Assembly: GCA_005893305.1 (NCBI GenBank)
Contig: VBOZ01000010.1
Location: forward strand, 110,119-174,118
DNA from: Candidatus Eisenbacteria bacterium
GTDB lineage: Bacteria; Eisenbacteria; RBG-16-71-46; SZUA-252
Direction of reading: 5' to 3'
DNA: 64,000 nt
The position numbers were made by a program, and so were the translations under genes. Under the pieces are notes generated by a model. That model was not told the origin of the DNA. It saw nothing but the letters and a program-made list of their open reading frames with translations, and did not search any database. The stretch's first letter is position 1, and the number at the start of each line of letters is the position of its first letter. Of this stretch, positions 43,018-51,415 are shown piece by piece.

Positions 43018-43203
43018 GTGAAGAAGCTTCTGACCATCACGCTTGTGTTCGTGTTCGCGCTAGCGCTCGTGCTTGCCATCGGTTGCGCCAAGAAGGAGCA
43101 GCCGGCGACGGAAGGCGCGGGGACGGAGACGGGAATGCAGCAGTCGACCACTCCCGATACGTCCGCGATGCCGATGGATTCGACGCACATGGGCGGCCAC
43201 TAG
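43018..43203 (+). CDS. Small lipoprotein with Met/His-rich end
   Basis: A 61-residue protein with an N-terminal export signal and lipobox LAIGC (lipidated Cys24), then Lys-Lys-Glu. The rest is disordered, Thr/Ser/Gly-rich, and ends MPMDSTHMGGH, a Met/His pattern like those that bind copper or other soft metals. The start GTG 43018 follows a nearly perfect ribosome site (GGGAGGTGAT). No family assignment. It has its own promoter and a terminator-like hairpin. Confidence 0.8.
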   Translation: MKKLLTITLVFVFALALVLAIGCAKKEQPATEGAGTETGMQQSTTPDTSAMPMDSTHMGGH

Positions 43204-43298
43204 GATTCGACCGCCTCGGCCCCCGGACTTACGGGGCCATCGCTACTTCGAGTCCGTCGGGTGTGAGGCTGTCCGCATAGAGTAGCGTGCAGGTACGG

Positions 43299-43342
43299 AG
43301 GGGAAGCGAGCGCGCCAAGCGCTTGGCTTCCCCTTCTTCTTC
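43299..43342 (+). terminator. Terminator-like hairpin after small lipoprotein gene
   Basis: A 9-bp outer stem (AGGGGAAGC with GCTTCCCCT), an inner GAGCGC/GCGCTT stem, then TCTTCTTC. It sits just before the YajQ ribosome site. Confidence 0.55.
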
Positions 43343-43370
43343 GCGGGCGGCAAGCGGAGGGATGAGCCGG

Positions 43371-43868
43371 ATGGCGAGTGAGAACTCGTTCGACATCGTC
43401 TCGGACGTCGATTTCATGGAAGTGTCGAACGCGGTACAACAGGCCATGAAAGAAATCCGGCAGCGCTTCGACTTCAAGGGGAGCGTGAGCGACATCGCGC
43501 TCGAGAAGGAGACGCTGACGCTCCACTCCGACGACGAGTCGCGCCTCAAGGCGGTCATCGACATCCTGACGGGCAAGCTCGTGAAGCGCGGCGTTTCCCT
43601 GAAGGCGCTGGAGTACGGGAAACTCGAGCCGGCGGCGAAGGGGACCATCCGCCAGGTGGTGACCATCCGCAAGGGGATTCCCTCGGAGAAGGCCAAGGAG
43701 ATCGTGAAGTTCATCAAGTCGACGGGAATCAGGGTTCAGGCCGCGATCCAGGAAGCGCAGGTGCGCGTGTCGGGAAAGAACCGGGACGACCTCCAGGCGA
43801 TCATCCAGCGGGTGAAGGGTCAGGACTTCGGACTTGATCTTCAGTTCACGAACTATCGTTCGAACTAG
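43371..43868 (+). CDS. yajQ: YajQ family nucleotide-binding protein
   Basis: A 165-residue protein of two alpha/beta subdomains. It begins ENSFDIVSDVDFMEVSNAVQ and has FDFKGS, IRKGIPSEKAKEIVKFIK and the C-terminal DLQAIIQRVKGQDFGLDLQF. YajQ proteins bind cyclic di-GMP and nucleic acids; the role in this organism is unknown. ATG 43371 has GGAGG ten bases upstream; ATG 43362 is too close to that site. Confidence 0.95.
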   Translation: MASENSFDIVSDVDFMEVSNAVQQAMKEIRQRFDFKGSVSDIALEKETLTLHSDDESRLKAVIDILTGKLVKRGVSLKALEYGKLEPAAKGTIRQVVTIRKGIPSEKAKEIVKFIKSTGIRVQAAIQEAQVRVSGKNRDDLQAIIQRVKGQDFGLDLQFTNYRSN

Positions 43869-44682
43869 CCGCCTCGCGGCGCTCCTCCTCGCGGCGGCCA
43901 TCGCGGGGGCGGCGGGCCCCGCCGCGGCGCTGACATGGCCCGAGCCGCGCGGGTACCTGAGCGACTTCGCGGGGATCGTCGATCCCGCCTCGGCCGATTC
44001 GATCGAGGCGCTGGCCCTCGAGCTCAGGGAGAAGACCGGCGCCGAGCTCGCGGTCGTCACGGTCAAGGATCTGGGCGGGGAGTCGATCGAGCCTGCCGCG
44101 GTCGATCTCTTCAAGCAGTGGGGGATCGGCGCGAAGGGGAAGGACGAGGGCGTCCTCATCCTGCTCGCTCTCGCCGAGCGGCGTGTCAAGATCGAGGTCG
44201 GATACGGGCTCGAGGGAATCCTGCCCGACGGGCGATGCGGGTCGATCATCCGCCTCCTGATGGGGCCCGACCTCCACGCCGACCGCTTCGGACCTGGGCT
44301 AGAACGCGGCGCCGAGGCGGTGGCCGACATCATCGCCAAGGATCGCGGCGTCACGCTGGAGCGTGGGGGCCGGGGCCCCGCGGGCTCGGACGATGGATCT
44401 TCGCCGCCGCAGGTGATTCTATTTCTGGTGTTCGCCATCCTCCTCCCCGTTCTGTTCACGAGCTGGGTCGCGCGCGCACGCGGGTCAAGCGGGCGCTGGG
44501 GAGACTGGAGGAGCGGGCGCCGGCGCAACTGGTATGACCCGTGGGGCGGCTTCGGAGGCGGCCTGGGCGGGCTCGGCGGCTTCGGGGGTGGAGGGGGCGG
44601 AGGCGGTGGACGCGGCGGCGGAGGATTCGGAGGGTTCGGCGGCGGCGGGAGCGGCGGCGGTGGGGCGAGCGGCGGCTTCTAG
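43834..44682 (+). CDS. TPM-domain (YgcG/Psb32-like) membrane protein
   Basis: A 282-residue exported protein: a signal sequence (LAALLLAAAIAGAAGPAAA), a TPM domain at about 33-180 with YLSDFAGIVDP, KDEGVLILLALAERRVKIEV and GYGLEGILPDGRCG, a membrane helix near 190-212, and a Gly-rich tail of over 45 residues ending ASGGF. It starts at TTG 43834, overlapping YajQ. The TPM and LemA families are often neighbours, as here; TPM domains have been linked to acid phosphatase and photosystem repair activity, but the bacterial role is unclear. Confidence 0.88.
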   Translation: MIFSSRTIVRTSRLAALLLAAAIAGAAGPAAALTWPEPRGYLSDFAGIVDPASADSIEALALELREKTGAELAVVTVKDLGGESIEPAAVDLFKQWGIGAKGKDEGVLILLALAERRVKIEVGYGLEGILPDGRCGSIIRLLMGPDLHADRFGPGLERGAEAVADIIAKDRGVTLERGGRGPAGSDDGSSPPQVILFLVFAILLPVLFTSWVARARGSSGRWGDWRSGRRRNWYDPWGGFGGGLGGLGGFGGGGGGGGGRGGGGFGGFGGGGSGGGGASGGF

Positions 44683-44715
44683 CGGCGGAGACGGCATGGA
44701 AGGAGATCCGAGCTG

Positions 44716-45429
44716 ATGTGGAGGCGACCGTTTAACGGGAGAGCGGCCGCGGGGCGCGCGGTGTCGGCCGCGCTGCGGGCCGTGGGAGATCGGCTTGTCG
44801 GCGCGACGCTTTACGGGAGCGCCGCGGGAGGAGAATTTCTCCCCGCGCACTCGGACGTGAACGTGGCGTTCGTGTTCTCGGCGCTCGGGCCCGAGGAGCT
44901 GGAGGCGCTCCGACCCGCGCACCGGGTCTGGCAACGGAGCCGCGTCATTCGCCCGCTTCTCCTCTCTCGAGAGGGGCTCAACCGGTCGATCGACGTCTTC
45001 CCCTTGGAATACCTGCTCATCCGGGAGCGTCACGAGACGCTTCACGGGGAAGACTGCTTCGCGAACCTCGAGATCGATCGAAAGGCGTTGAGCCGGGAGA
45101 TCGAGCGAGTCCTGCGGGCGCAGGAGCTGGGCCTCGCCTGGACGTACGTGGCGCTCGCGGGCACGCCGGCGGGCGCGCGACACTGGGCGGGCCGGGCCGG
45201 CACGGCGATCGCAGCCTCCGCGTCGGGGCTTCTTCACCTCGCGGGGGAGCCGATTCCCGCGACGCGCGGCGATCTGACGAAGCGCTGCGCCGCGCTCTTC
45301 GGCATCGACGCGGAAGCGCTTGGCGGGCTTCTCGACCGTGGACCGGACGTGCGCTCCCGCATCGAAGCGACGAGGCTATTGGCCTCGGCACAGACCATAC
45401 TCGTCCGGCTTACCGAAGCGGCCGATTGA
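44716..45429 (+). CDS. Nucleotidyltransferase-fold protein of unknown target
   Basis: A 237-residue protein. Residues 30-95 look like the minimal nucleotidyltransferase fold: LYGSAAGGEFLPAHSDVNV, with Gly34-Ser35 and Asp47, but Asn49 where the second metal Asp usually lies, and a third acidic residue in SIDVFPLE. The C-terminal half is all-helical. It may be active with altered metal binding or be a pseudo-enzyme. It is inserted between the TPM and LemA genes, with AAGGAG upstream of ATG 44716. Confidence 0.75.
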   Translation: MWRRPFNGRAAAGRAVSAALRAVGDRLVGATLYGSAAGGEFLPAHSDVNVAFVFSALGPEELEALRPAHRVWQRSRVIRPLLLSREGLNRSIDVFPLEYLLIRERHETLHGEDCFANLEIDRKALSREIERVLRAQELGLAWTYVALAGTPAGARHWAGRAGTAIAASASGLLHLAGEPIPATRGDLTKRCAALFGIDAEALGGLLDRGPDVRSRIEATRLLASAQTILVRLTEAAD

Positions 45430-45469
45430 TCCGATTGTTCTCCGACTAGATTCGAAAGGGGGGGATTCG

Positions 45470-46054
45470 ATGGCCTCACGCGTCAACGCACTCACCGTCG
45501 CCCTGCTCATCTTGGGCGCCCTCGTCGTGGCGGCGCTCTTCGTGGCCGGCTACGTCCGCACGACCTACAACGACATGGTCTCGCTCCAGGAGCAGAACAA
45601 GACGGCGTGGTCGCAGGTCGAGAACCAGCTCCAGCGGCGGAACGACCTGATCCCGAACTACGTGGAGACGGTGAAGGGATACGCGAAGCAGGAGACCACC
45701 ATCTTCACGGCGATTGCCGACGCGCGCGCCCGGATCGGAAGCGCGCAGACGGTGCCCGACAAGATCGCGGCGAACAACCAGCTCTCGAGCGCGCTCGCCC
45801 GCCTCCTGGTGGTCGTCGAGAACTACCCCGAGCTCAAGTCGAGCGAGAACTTCATGCGGCTTCAGGATGAGCTCTCCGGCACCGAGAATAGGATCTCGAC
45901 GGAGCGGAAGCGCTACAACGACGCGGTCATGACCTACAACGTGCGCGTGCGGCAATTCCCCGCGAACCTGGTCGCCGCGAGCTTCAATTTCGAGCAGGCC
46001 CCGCTCTTCCAGGCGCCCGAAGCGGCCAAGGAGGCGCCGAAGGTCAAGTTCTAG
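45470..46054 (+). CDS. lemA: LemA family protein
   Basis: A 194-residue protein with an N-terminal membrane helix (about 8-28, with the short N-terminus outside in known relatives) and the helical LemA domain: TAWSQVENQLQRRNDLIPNY, VKGYAKQETTIFTAIADARA, ENYPELKSSENFMRLQDELS. The function is unknown across the family. It lies near a TPM-domain gene, as is common. Confidence 0.95.
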   Translation: MASRVNALTVALLILGALVVAALFVAGYVRTTYNDMVSLQEQNKTAWSQVENQLQRRNDLIPNYVETVKGYAKQETTIFTAIADARARIGSAQTVPDKIAANNQLSSALARLLVVVENYPELKSSENFMRLQDELSGTENRISTERKRYNDAVMTYNVRVRQFPANLVAASFNFEQAPLFQAPEAAKEAPKVKF

Positions 46055-46096
46055 CGCCGGTAGTGCCTCATGGGGCGCGCCCTGACCGCGCGCCGC

Positions 46097-46124
46097 TTGC
46101 AATCGGCGCGCACTCGGCTATGAT
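46097..46124 (+). promoter_or_regulatory. Predicted promoter of the riboswitch-btuB transcript
   Basis: TTGCAA at 46097-46102, 16-bp spacer, TATGAT at 46119-46124. Transcription would begin at the first stem of the riboswitch. Confidence 0.6.
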
Positions 46125-46130
46125 CGGGGG

Positions 46131-46315
46131 CGCCGCGGATAGAACCCGCGGCGAGTGTGGGAGGGCCTCCCATTGGAGGCCCGGGAAGTCGGTGCGAATC
46201 CGACACGGCCCCGCCACTGTGAGCGGTGACAAGAGCGGCCTGAAGCCACTGGGGAAACCCGGGAAGGCGCCGCTTGAGGATGACCCGCGAGTCAGGAGAC
46301 CGACCCACCCTCCGC
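46131..46315 (+). promoter_or_regulatory. Cobalamin (B12) riboswitch
   Basis: The region carries the conserved cobalamin-aptamer elements in order: a GCCGCGG/CCGCGGC hairpin (46132-46152), GGGAAGTCGGTGCGAATCC, GCCCCGCCACTGTGA, GAAGCCACTGG, GGGAAGGCG, and the B12 box AGTCAGGAGACC at 46290-46301. It lies 30-odd bases before a TonB-dependent receptor start, close enough to control translation. B12 is expected to shut the receptor off. Confidence 0.95.
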
Positions 46316-46345
46316 CTAGACACCCATCCTTCGTGAGGGAGGACC

Positions 46346-48379
46346 ATGGGACCTCTGCGTCCGCTTCTCCGGGTTTCGTTCGTCGTACTCGCCACCGCAT
46401 CGTTCGCCGCCGCATTCCATTCGCGCGTTCTTGCCGCCGGGGCCGAGGCGGGCGCTTCGCCCGCCGACTCGATGGTCGAGCCGCGCTACCACCTCGACCC
46501 GGTGATCGTGACCGGCGAACGGCTGCCGGTCCCCCTCGGGCGCGTGCCGCTGGACGTGACGGTGGTCGGCCGTGACCGCCTGGACACCCACCGCCAATTC
46601 CTCCTCGCCGACGCGCTCCGCGAGGTGCCAGCCCTCGACGTCCAGAGATCGGGCAGCCTCGGGAAGCTGACCGACGCCCGTCTCCGGGGCGCCGACCCGC
46701 GCCACACGCTCGTTCTCTTCGACGGAATCCCGCTCAACGGGCCTTGGCTCGGGACATTCGATTTCGCGGATCTCGTGGACCCGGGCGTGGCGCGGGTCGA
46801 GGTGCTGGGCGGACCGGCCTCGTCGCTCTACGGCTCCGGCGCCGTCGGGGGCGTGATCCAAATGCTGAGCCAAGGCGCCGTGGAAGCCAATGGGATCGAC
46901 GCGGGACGCCCCGAGGGCCGCGGCAGGCTCCGCGCCTTCGCCGAATACGGCGAGAACGTCACGCTGCGCCAGGGGATTCAATGGAACGGGACGGTCGGCC
47001 GCGCGCCGCTGGGGCTCGCCGCGACGCGGCTCAGCTCGGACGGCGTCGGTCCGCGCGACGGATACACGGGGCTGAACGGGACCTTCCACGCGGAGCTCCC
47101 GGTCGGTGGCCGGGACCACCTCCACGTGAGCGGACTCGCCACGAGCGGGAAGAAGGAGCTCCCCTACGATTTCTTCTTTGATTACACCGATCCCACGCTC
47201 TCGCCCTTCGGATCGAACAAGGAGATCCGCGACCCCAACAATGACGAGAAGGACCGTCTCTTCGCGGGGATCGCGACGTGGCGGCACACGCTGGACCGCT
47301 CGCTGGACGTGGAGGCGGAGGTGTCCGGCCTGACCGGGCGGATTCAGAACCAGAATGAGCCGAACGGGGGCGGAGCCACGGATTTCCAGAACACCGATCT
47401 CAAGAACACGCGCGGCATCGGATCTCTGCGCGCTCGGGTCAACGCCGGATCCTCGTTCCGTGCCGTCGCCGGCGCCGACTATCGCGGGGATCAGGTGAAA
47501 CGGAACGATGCGTTCGATTTCGGCGGCTTCACGGACACCACGCGAGTGGACAAGGGGATCCACGACCGCTCGCTCTTCGCCCAGGCGCATTGGGAGATCG
47601 CGGACCGCTTCCTCGCGGACACGGGAATCCGTCTCGACGACCATTCGCGCTACGGATCCTACGGTCTCCCGCGCCTCGCGATCGGGCTTTTGGTGCCTGA
47701 GGCCGGGCTGAAGATTCGGGCAGGATACGGCCGCGCGTTCACCGCGCCGACCCTGACCGATCTCTACTATCCCGGGTACAGCGACTCGTCGCTCGCCCCG
47801 GAGCGCTCGACCACGTTGGAAGCGGGCATCGTGGGCCTTTGGCTCGACGGCAGGGTGGAGGGACGAGTTTCCTATCACCACACGAACTTCGTCGATCTCA
47901 TCCAGGGGGTTCTTCAGCCCAGCTTCGCGTTCCTGCCCGAGAACGTCGGGAAGGCGATGATCGAGGGAGAGGAGTACGCGCTTCGTTTCGTCCCTCACCG
48001 CCGCGTTGAGCTGTCCGGATTCGCCGCGCACCTGGTCGCGAACAACACCGACACGGGCGCGCCGCTCGCGAAGCGTCCCGCCTGGCGGTTTGGGATCTCG
48101 GGGCGGGCGAGCGTCCACCGGGATCTCGCACTGACCGGCTCGTGGCGGTGGGTCGATTCGGTCATCGATCCGTTCAACTTCATCGACGCGCGCGGCCGCG
48201 TGCTCGACGGAGACACACCGGGCTACGCCGCGCTCGATCTCGGCGCGCTCGTGACGCTGCGGCGCTGGGCGGAATTGAACGCGCGCGTCTCGAACGTGCT
48301 CGACCGGGACTATTCCGAGGTGAAGGGATTCCCCGCGCGGGGCCGGGTGGCGACGATCGGCGTGACGTTCACGCGCTAG
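46346..48379 (+). CDS. btuB: TonB-dependent outer-membrane receptor, BtuB-like (cobalamin)
   Basis: A 677-residue outer-membrane transporter. A signal peptide (to about 30) and a TonB box near PVIVTGERLP precede the plug domain (ADALREVPALDVQ; LFDGIPLNG; GPASSLYGSGAVGGVIQML). The 22-stranded barrel then ends with the loop pattern NVLDRDYSEVKGFPARGR and a terminal beta strand (ATIGVTFTR). Substrate assignment to cobalamin or another corrinoid rests on the riboswitch immediately upstream. No btuF/CD genes are adjacent. GGGAGG lies just upstream of ATG 46346. Confidence 0.93.
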   Translation: MGPLRPLLRVSFVVLATASFAAAFHSRVLAAGAEAGASPADSMVEPRYHLDPVIVTGERLPVPLGRVPLDVTVVGRDRLDTHRQFLLADALREVPALDVQRSGSLGKLTDARLRGADPRHTLVLFDGIPLNGPWLGTFDFADLVDPGVARVEVLGGPASSLYGSGAVGGVIQMLSQGAVEANGIDAGRPEGRGRLRAFAEYGENVTLRQGIQWNGTVGRAPLGLAATRLSSDGVGPRDGYTGLNGTFHAELPVGGRDHLHVSGLATSGKKELPYDFFFDYTDPTLSPFGSNKEIRDPNNDEKDRLFAGIATWRHTLDRSLDVEAEVSGLTGRIQNQNEPNGGGATDFQNTDLKNTRGIGSLRARVNAGSSFRAVAGADYRGDQVKRNDAFDFGGFTDTTRVDKGIHDRSLFAQAHWEIADRFLADTGIRLDDHSRYGSYGLPRLAIGLLVPEAGLKIRAGYGRAFTAPTLTDLYYPGYSDSSLAPERSTTLEAGIVGLWLDGRVEGRVSYHHTNFVDLIQGVLQPSFAFLPENVGKAMIEGEEYALRFVPHRRVELSGFAAHLVANNTDTGAPLAKRPAWRFGISGRASVHRDLALTGSWRWVDSVIDPFNFIDARGRVLDGDTPGYAALDLGALVTLRRWAELNARVSNVLDRDYSEVKGFPARGRVATIGVTFTR

Positions 48380-48528
48380 CGCCGGTAGGAGGCGCCGGTT
48401 GAAATCGCCGGACGGTCTCCAAAACCTTTGACAGAATGTGCCTACGGGTGATTTGCTCCAGGCCTGGCGACCCACGCCCGGGCCTGGCCCGGGGGCATTT
48501 ATACCCCCACTCAACCATCGTGGCCCCA

Positions 48529-49311
48529 ATGACTTATGAGAATCTGATCGTCGAGGTAAAGGACCGGATCGCGCGCGTGACCGTGAACCGGCCCAAGCTC
48601 CTGAACGCGCTCAACGAGAAGACCGTGCGCGAGATCCACGCCGCGTTCTCGGCCCTCCGCCACGACCCGGCCGTCGGCGCCGTGATCCTCACCGGCTCGG
48701 GGGAGAAGGCCTTCATCGCGGGAGCCGACATCAACGAGCTCGCGGTGATGACGCCGCTCCAGGGCGAGGCCTCCTCGCGCCTCGGTCAGGCCGCGCTCTC
48801 GGAGATCGAGTCCCTCGGGAAGCCGGTGATCGCGGCCATCAACGGCTTCGCGCTCGGCGGAGGGTGCGAGCTGGCGCTGGCGTGCCACATGCGGTTCGCG
48901 GCCGAGGGAGCTAAGATGGGCCTGCCCGAGGTCGGGCTCGGGATCATCCCGGGGTACGGCGGAACGCAGCGGCTGCCGCGCCTGGTCGGGCTCGGCCGCG
49001 CGCTCGAGCTCATCGCGACCGCGCGGATGATCGACGCGCAGGAGGCGTTCCGGATCGGACTCGTGAACGGCGTCATGCCGGCCGCCGAGCTCCTGCCCCA
49101 TTGCGAGAAGGTCGCCGGCGAAGTCCTCGCGCGCGGGCCGATCGCGGTGCGCTTCGCGATGGACGCCGCGATCCGCGGCCTGGAGATGGATCTGGCGCAC
49201 GGACTCGAGATGGAGTCGGCCTACTTCGGGCTGGTCTCCGCGACCGCCGACATGCGGGAGGGGCTCAAAGCCTTCCTCGAGAAGCGGAAGGCTACCTTCA
49301 CCGGCGTCTAG
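48529..49311 (+). CDS. Enoyl-CoA hydratase (crotonase family)
   Basis: A 260-residue enzyme hydrating trans-2-enoyl-CoA. It shows the oxyanion-hole segment GEKAFIAGADINEL, FALGGGCELALACHM and PEVGLGIIPGYGGTQRLPRL, with both glutamates of the classical crotonases. I choose ATG 48529; in-frame GTG 48520 and ATG 48436 would add unconserved residues. No clear ribosome site. It is the first gene of a set with thiolases and a dehydrogenase. Confidence 0.94.
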   Translation: MTYENLIVEVKDRIARVTVNRPKLLNALNEKTVREIHAAFSALRHDPAVGAVILTGSGEKAFIAGADINELAVMTPLQGEASSRLGQAALSEIESLGKPVIAAINGFALGGGCELALACHMRFAAEGAKMGLPEVGLGIIPGYGGTQRLPRLVGLGRALELIATARMIDAQEAFRIGLVNGVMPAAELLPHCEKVAGEVLARGPIAVRFAMDAAIRGLEMDLAHGLEMESAYFGLVSATADMREGLKAFLEKRKATFTGV

Positions 49312-49340
49312 GCATCCGCCTAGCCGGGAGCGGGAACCGC

Positions 49341-50522
49341 ATGGAACGGGTGGCAATCGTCGCTTCGGTCCGCACGCCGATCGGGAAATTCCTCGGCTCG
49401 TTTGCGGAGCTGAGCGCGGCCGATCTGGGCGTGGCCGCGACGCGCGGTCTCCTCGAGCGAGCGGGCGCGGCTCCCGGCGACGTGGACGAGTTGATCTACG
49501 GATGCGCGCGCCAGGCGGGAGGCGGACCCAACATGGCGCGGCAGGTCCTGATCCGAGCTGGAATCCCCCAGGAGCGCCCCGCCTTCACCGTGAATCAAGC
49601 CTGCGGCTCCGGACTCCAGGCGATCCTCCTCGCGGCGGAGCGGATCCGTTCGAACCGCGCTCGCGTGGTCGTCGCGGGCGGAGCGGAGAGCATGACGCGC
49701 GTTCCGTATCTTCTCGACCGCGCCCGCACGGGTTACCGCCTGGGGAACGCGCCGCTCGCCGACGGCATGTACCGGGACGGGTTCCTCGATCCGATCTGCG
49801 GGCTCCTGATGGGGGAGACCGCCGAGAAGCTGGCCGATCTACACAAGATCTCGCGCGAGGAGCAGGACGCCTACGCGCTGGAGAGCCAGCGCCGCGCCGG
49901 CGCCGCGATTCGCGAGGGGCGATTCAAGGACGAGATCGTTCCCGTGACGGTCCCGGGGCGGAAGGGCGAATCGCGGGCGGTGACCGGCGACGAGCATCCG
50001 AGGCCCGACACGACGCTCGAGGAGATCAAGAAGCTCCCGCCGGTCTTCCGCGAGGGAGGCACGGTCCACGCGGGGAATTCCTCAGGGATCACCGACGGCG
50101 CTTCCTCGATCCTCTTGGTCGCGGAGTCGGTCGCCCGGGAGCGAGGCATGAAGGCGCAGGCTTGGGTGGGGGAGAGCACGGTCGTCGGCGTCGATCCCTC
50201 GATCATGGGAATCGGGCCGGTGCCCGCGACGCGCGAGCTTCTCGGGAAGACGGGGCGGACGCTCGACGCATACGAGCTGATCGAGCTGAACGAGGCTTTC
50301 GCCGCTCAGGTCCTCGCGTGCGAACGCGACCTCAAGCTCGATCGCGCCCGGCTCAACGTGAACGGCGGCGCGATCGCGCTGGGGCATCCGATCGGGGCAA
50401 CCGGCGCCCGCATCGTGACGACGTTGGTCCACGAGATGGAGCGCCGGGGAGCATCGCTGGGCCTGGCCACGCTCTGCGTGAGCGGCGGTCTTGGTATCGC
50501 GTTGGAACTCATCCGAAACTAG
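49341..50522 (+). CDS. Acetyl-CoA C-acetyltransferase (thiolase)
   Basis: A 393-residue thiolase. The acyl-binding nucleophile is Cys88 in NQACGSGLQA, the catalytic His lies in GHPIGATGAR, and the second Cys in TLCVSGGLG. It catalyses reversible condensation of acyl-CoA with acetyl-CoA. A 15-base gap separates it from the following dehydrogenase gene, which has its own AGGGAGG site. Confidence 0.95.
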   Translation: MERVAIVASVRTPIGKFLGSFAELSAADLGVAATRGLLERAGAAPGDVDELIYGCARQAGGGPNMARQVLIRAGIPQERPAFTVNQACGSGLQAILLAAERIRSNRARVVVAGGAESMTRVPYLLDRARTGYRLGNAPLADGMYRDGFLDPICGLLMGETAEKLADLHKISREEQDAYALESQRRAGAAIREGRFKDEIVPVTVPGRKGESRAVTGDEHPRPDTTLEEIKKLPPVFREGGTVHAGNSSGITDGASSILLVAESVARERGMKAQAWVGESTVVGVDPSIMGIGPVPATRELLGKTGRTLDAYELIELNEAFAAQVLACERDLKLDRARLNVNGGAIALGHPIGATGARIVTTLVHEMERRGASLGLATLCVSGGLGIALELIRN

Positions 50523-50537
50523 GGAGGACGGAAGGCG

Positions 50538-51398
50538 ATGGCGGCGTTGAAGACGGTGGGCGTGGTCGGATGCGGTCTCATGGGGTCCGGGATCGCTCAG
50601 GTGAGCGCCCAGGCGGGGCTCGTCACGTGGGTGCGCGAAGTCGACAAGCCCACCCTCGATCGAGGTCTCGGACGGATTCGGAAGTTCCTGGACGACGGCG
50701 TTGCGAAGGGGAAGGTGACCGCGGAGGACCGCGACAAGGTGCTCGCGAACATCAAGGGGACGACGGAGCTTCGCGACCTGGCCCCGTGCGAGCTGGTGAT
50801 CGAAGCGGTGGTGGAGAGCATCGAGGCCAAGCGGGAGGTCTTTCAGGCTCTCGACAAGCTGGTTCCGCCCACGGCGGTCCTGGCCAGCAATACCTCCTCG
50901 CTCTCGATCACCGAGATCGCGGCGACCGCGGGCCGGCCGGAGCGGGTTCTGGGACTCCACTTCTTCAATCCCGTCCCGCTCATGAAACTGGTCGAGATCA
51001 TCCGCGCCCTGCCCACGAACGAGGCCGCGTTCGATGTCGCGAAGGGGTTCGTCGAGAAGATCGGGAAGACCGCCGTCGTGGCCAAGGACACGCCCGGCTT
51101 CGTGGTCAATCGGCTCCTGGTGCCGTATTTGCTCGACGCCGTCCGCGTCTTCGAGTCGGGCGTCGCATCTAAGGAAGATATCGACAACGGGATGAAGCTC
51201 GGCTGCGGCTACCCGATGGGGCCGCTGACGCTCCTCGATTTCGTTGGCCTTGACACCACGTACTACATCGCCAACATCATGTTCGAGGAGTTCAAGCAGC
51301 CGCAGTACGCCGCGCCGCCGCTGCTCAAGCGGATGGTCCTCGCGGGCTACATGGGCCGCAAGTCCGGCCGCGGATTCTACGACTACTCGAAGACATAG
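50538..51398 (+). CDS. 3-hydroxybutyryl/3-hydroxyacyl-CoA dehydrogenase
   Basis: A 286-residue NAD-dependent enzyme: Rossmann GCGLMGSGIAQVSAQAG, ASNTSSLSITEIA, catalytic His in GLHFFNPVPLMKLVEII, and the C-terminal helical domain (GYPMGPLTLLDFVGLD). Length fits the stand-alone HbdA/FadB2 type rather than the fused FadB. Between two thiolases it suggests acetoacetyl-CoA/3-hydroxybutyryl-CoA interconversion. Confidence 0.95.
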   Translation: MAALKTVGVVGCGLMGSGIAQVSAQAGLVTWVREVDKPTLDRGLGRIRKFLDDGVAKGKVTAEDRDKVLANIKGTTELRDLAPCELVIEAVVESIEAKREVFQALDKLVPPTAVLASNTSSLSITEIAATAGRPERVLGLHFFNPVPLMKLVEIIRALPTNEAAFDVAKGFVEKIGKTAVVAKDTPGFVVNRLLVPYLLDAVRVFESGVASKEDIDNGMKLGCGYPMGPLTLLDFVGLDTTYYIANIMFEEFKQPQYAAPPLLKRMVLAGYMGRKSGRGFYDYSKT

Positions 51399-51415
51399 GA
51401 AGGCAAGGGACACCG

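Noticed and set aside
42870-43021. 50-codon frame called as a gene
   Set aside because: It has no good ribosome site and no recognisable homologue, so I report it only as a possible leader peptide.
48491-48508. GGGGG-8-CCCCC inverted repeat before the enoyl-CoA hydratase gene as an operator or terminator
   Set aside because: The stem is only five pairs, there is no T tract, and there is no good promoter around it.
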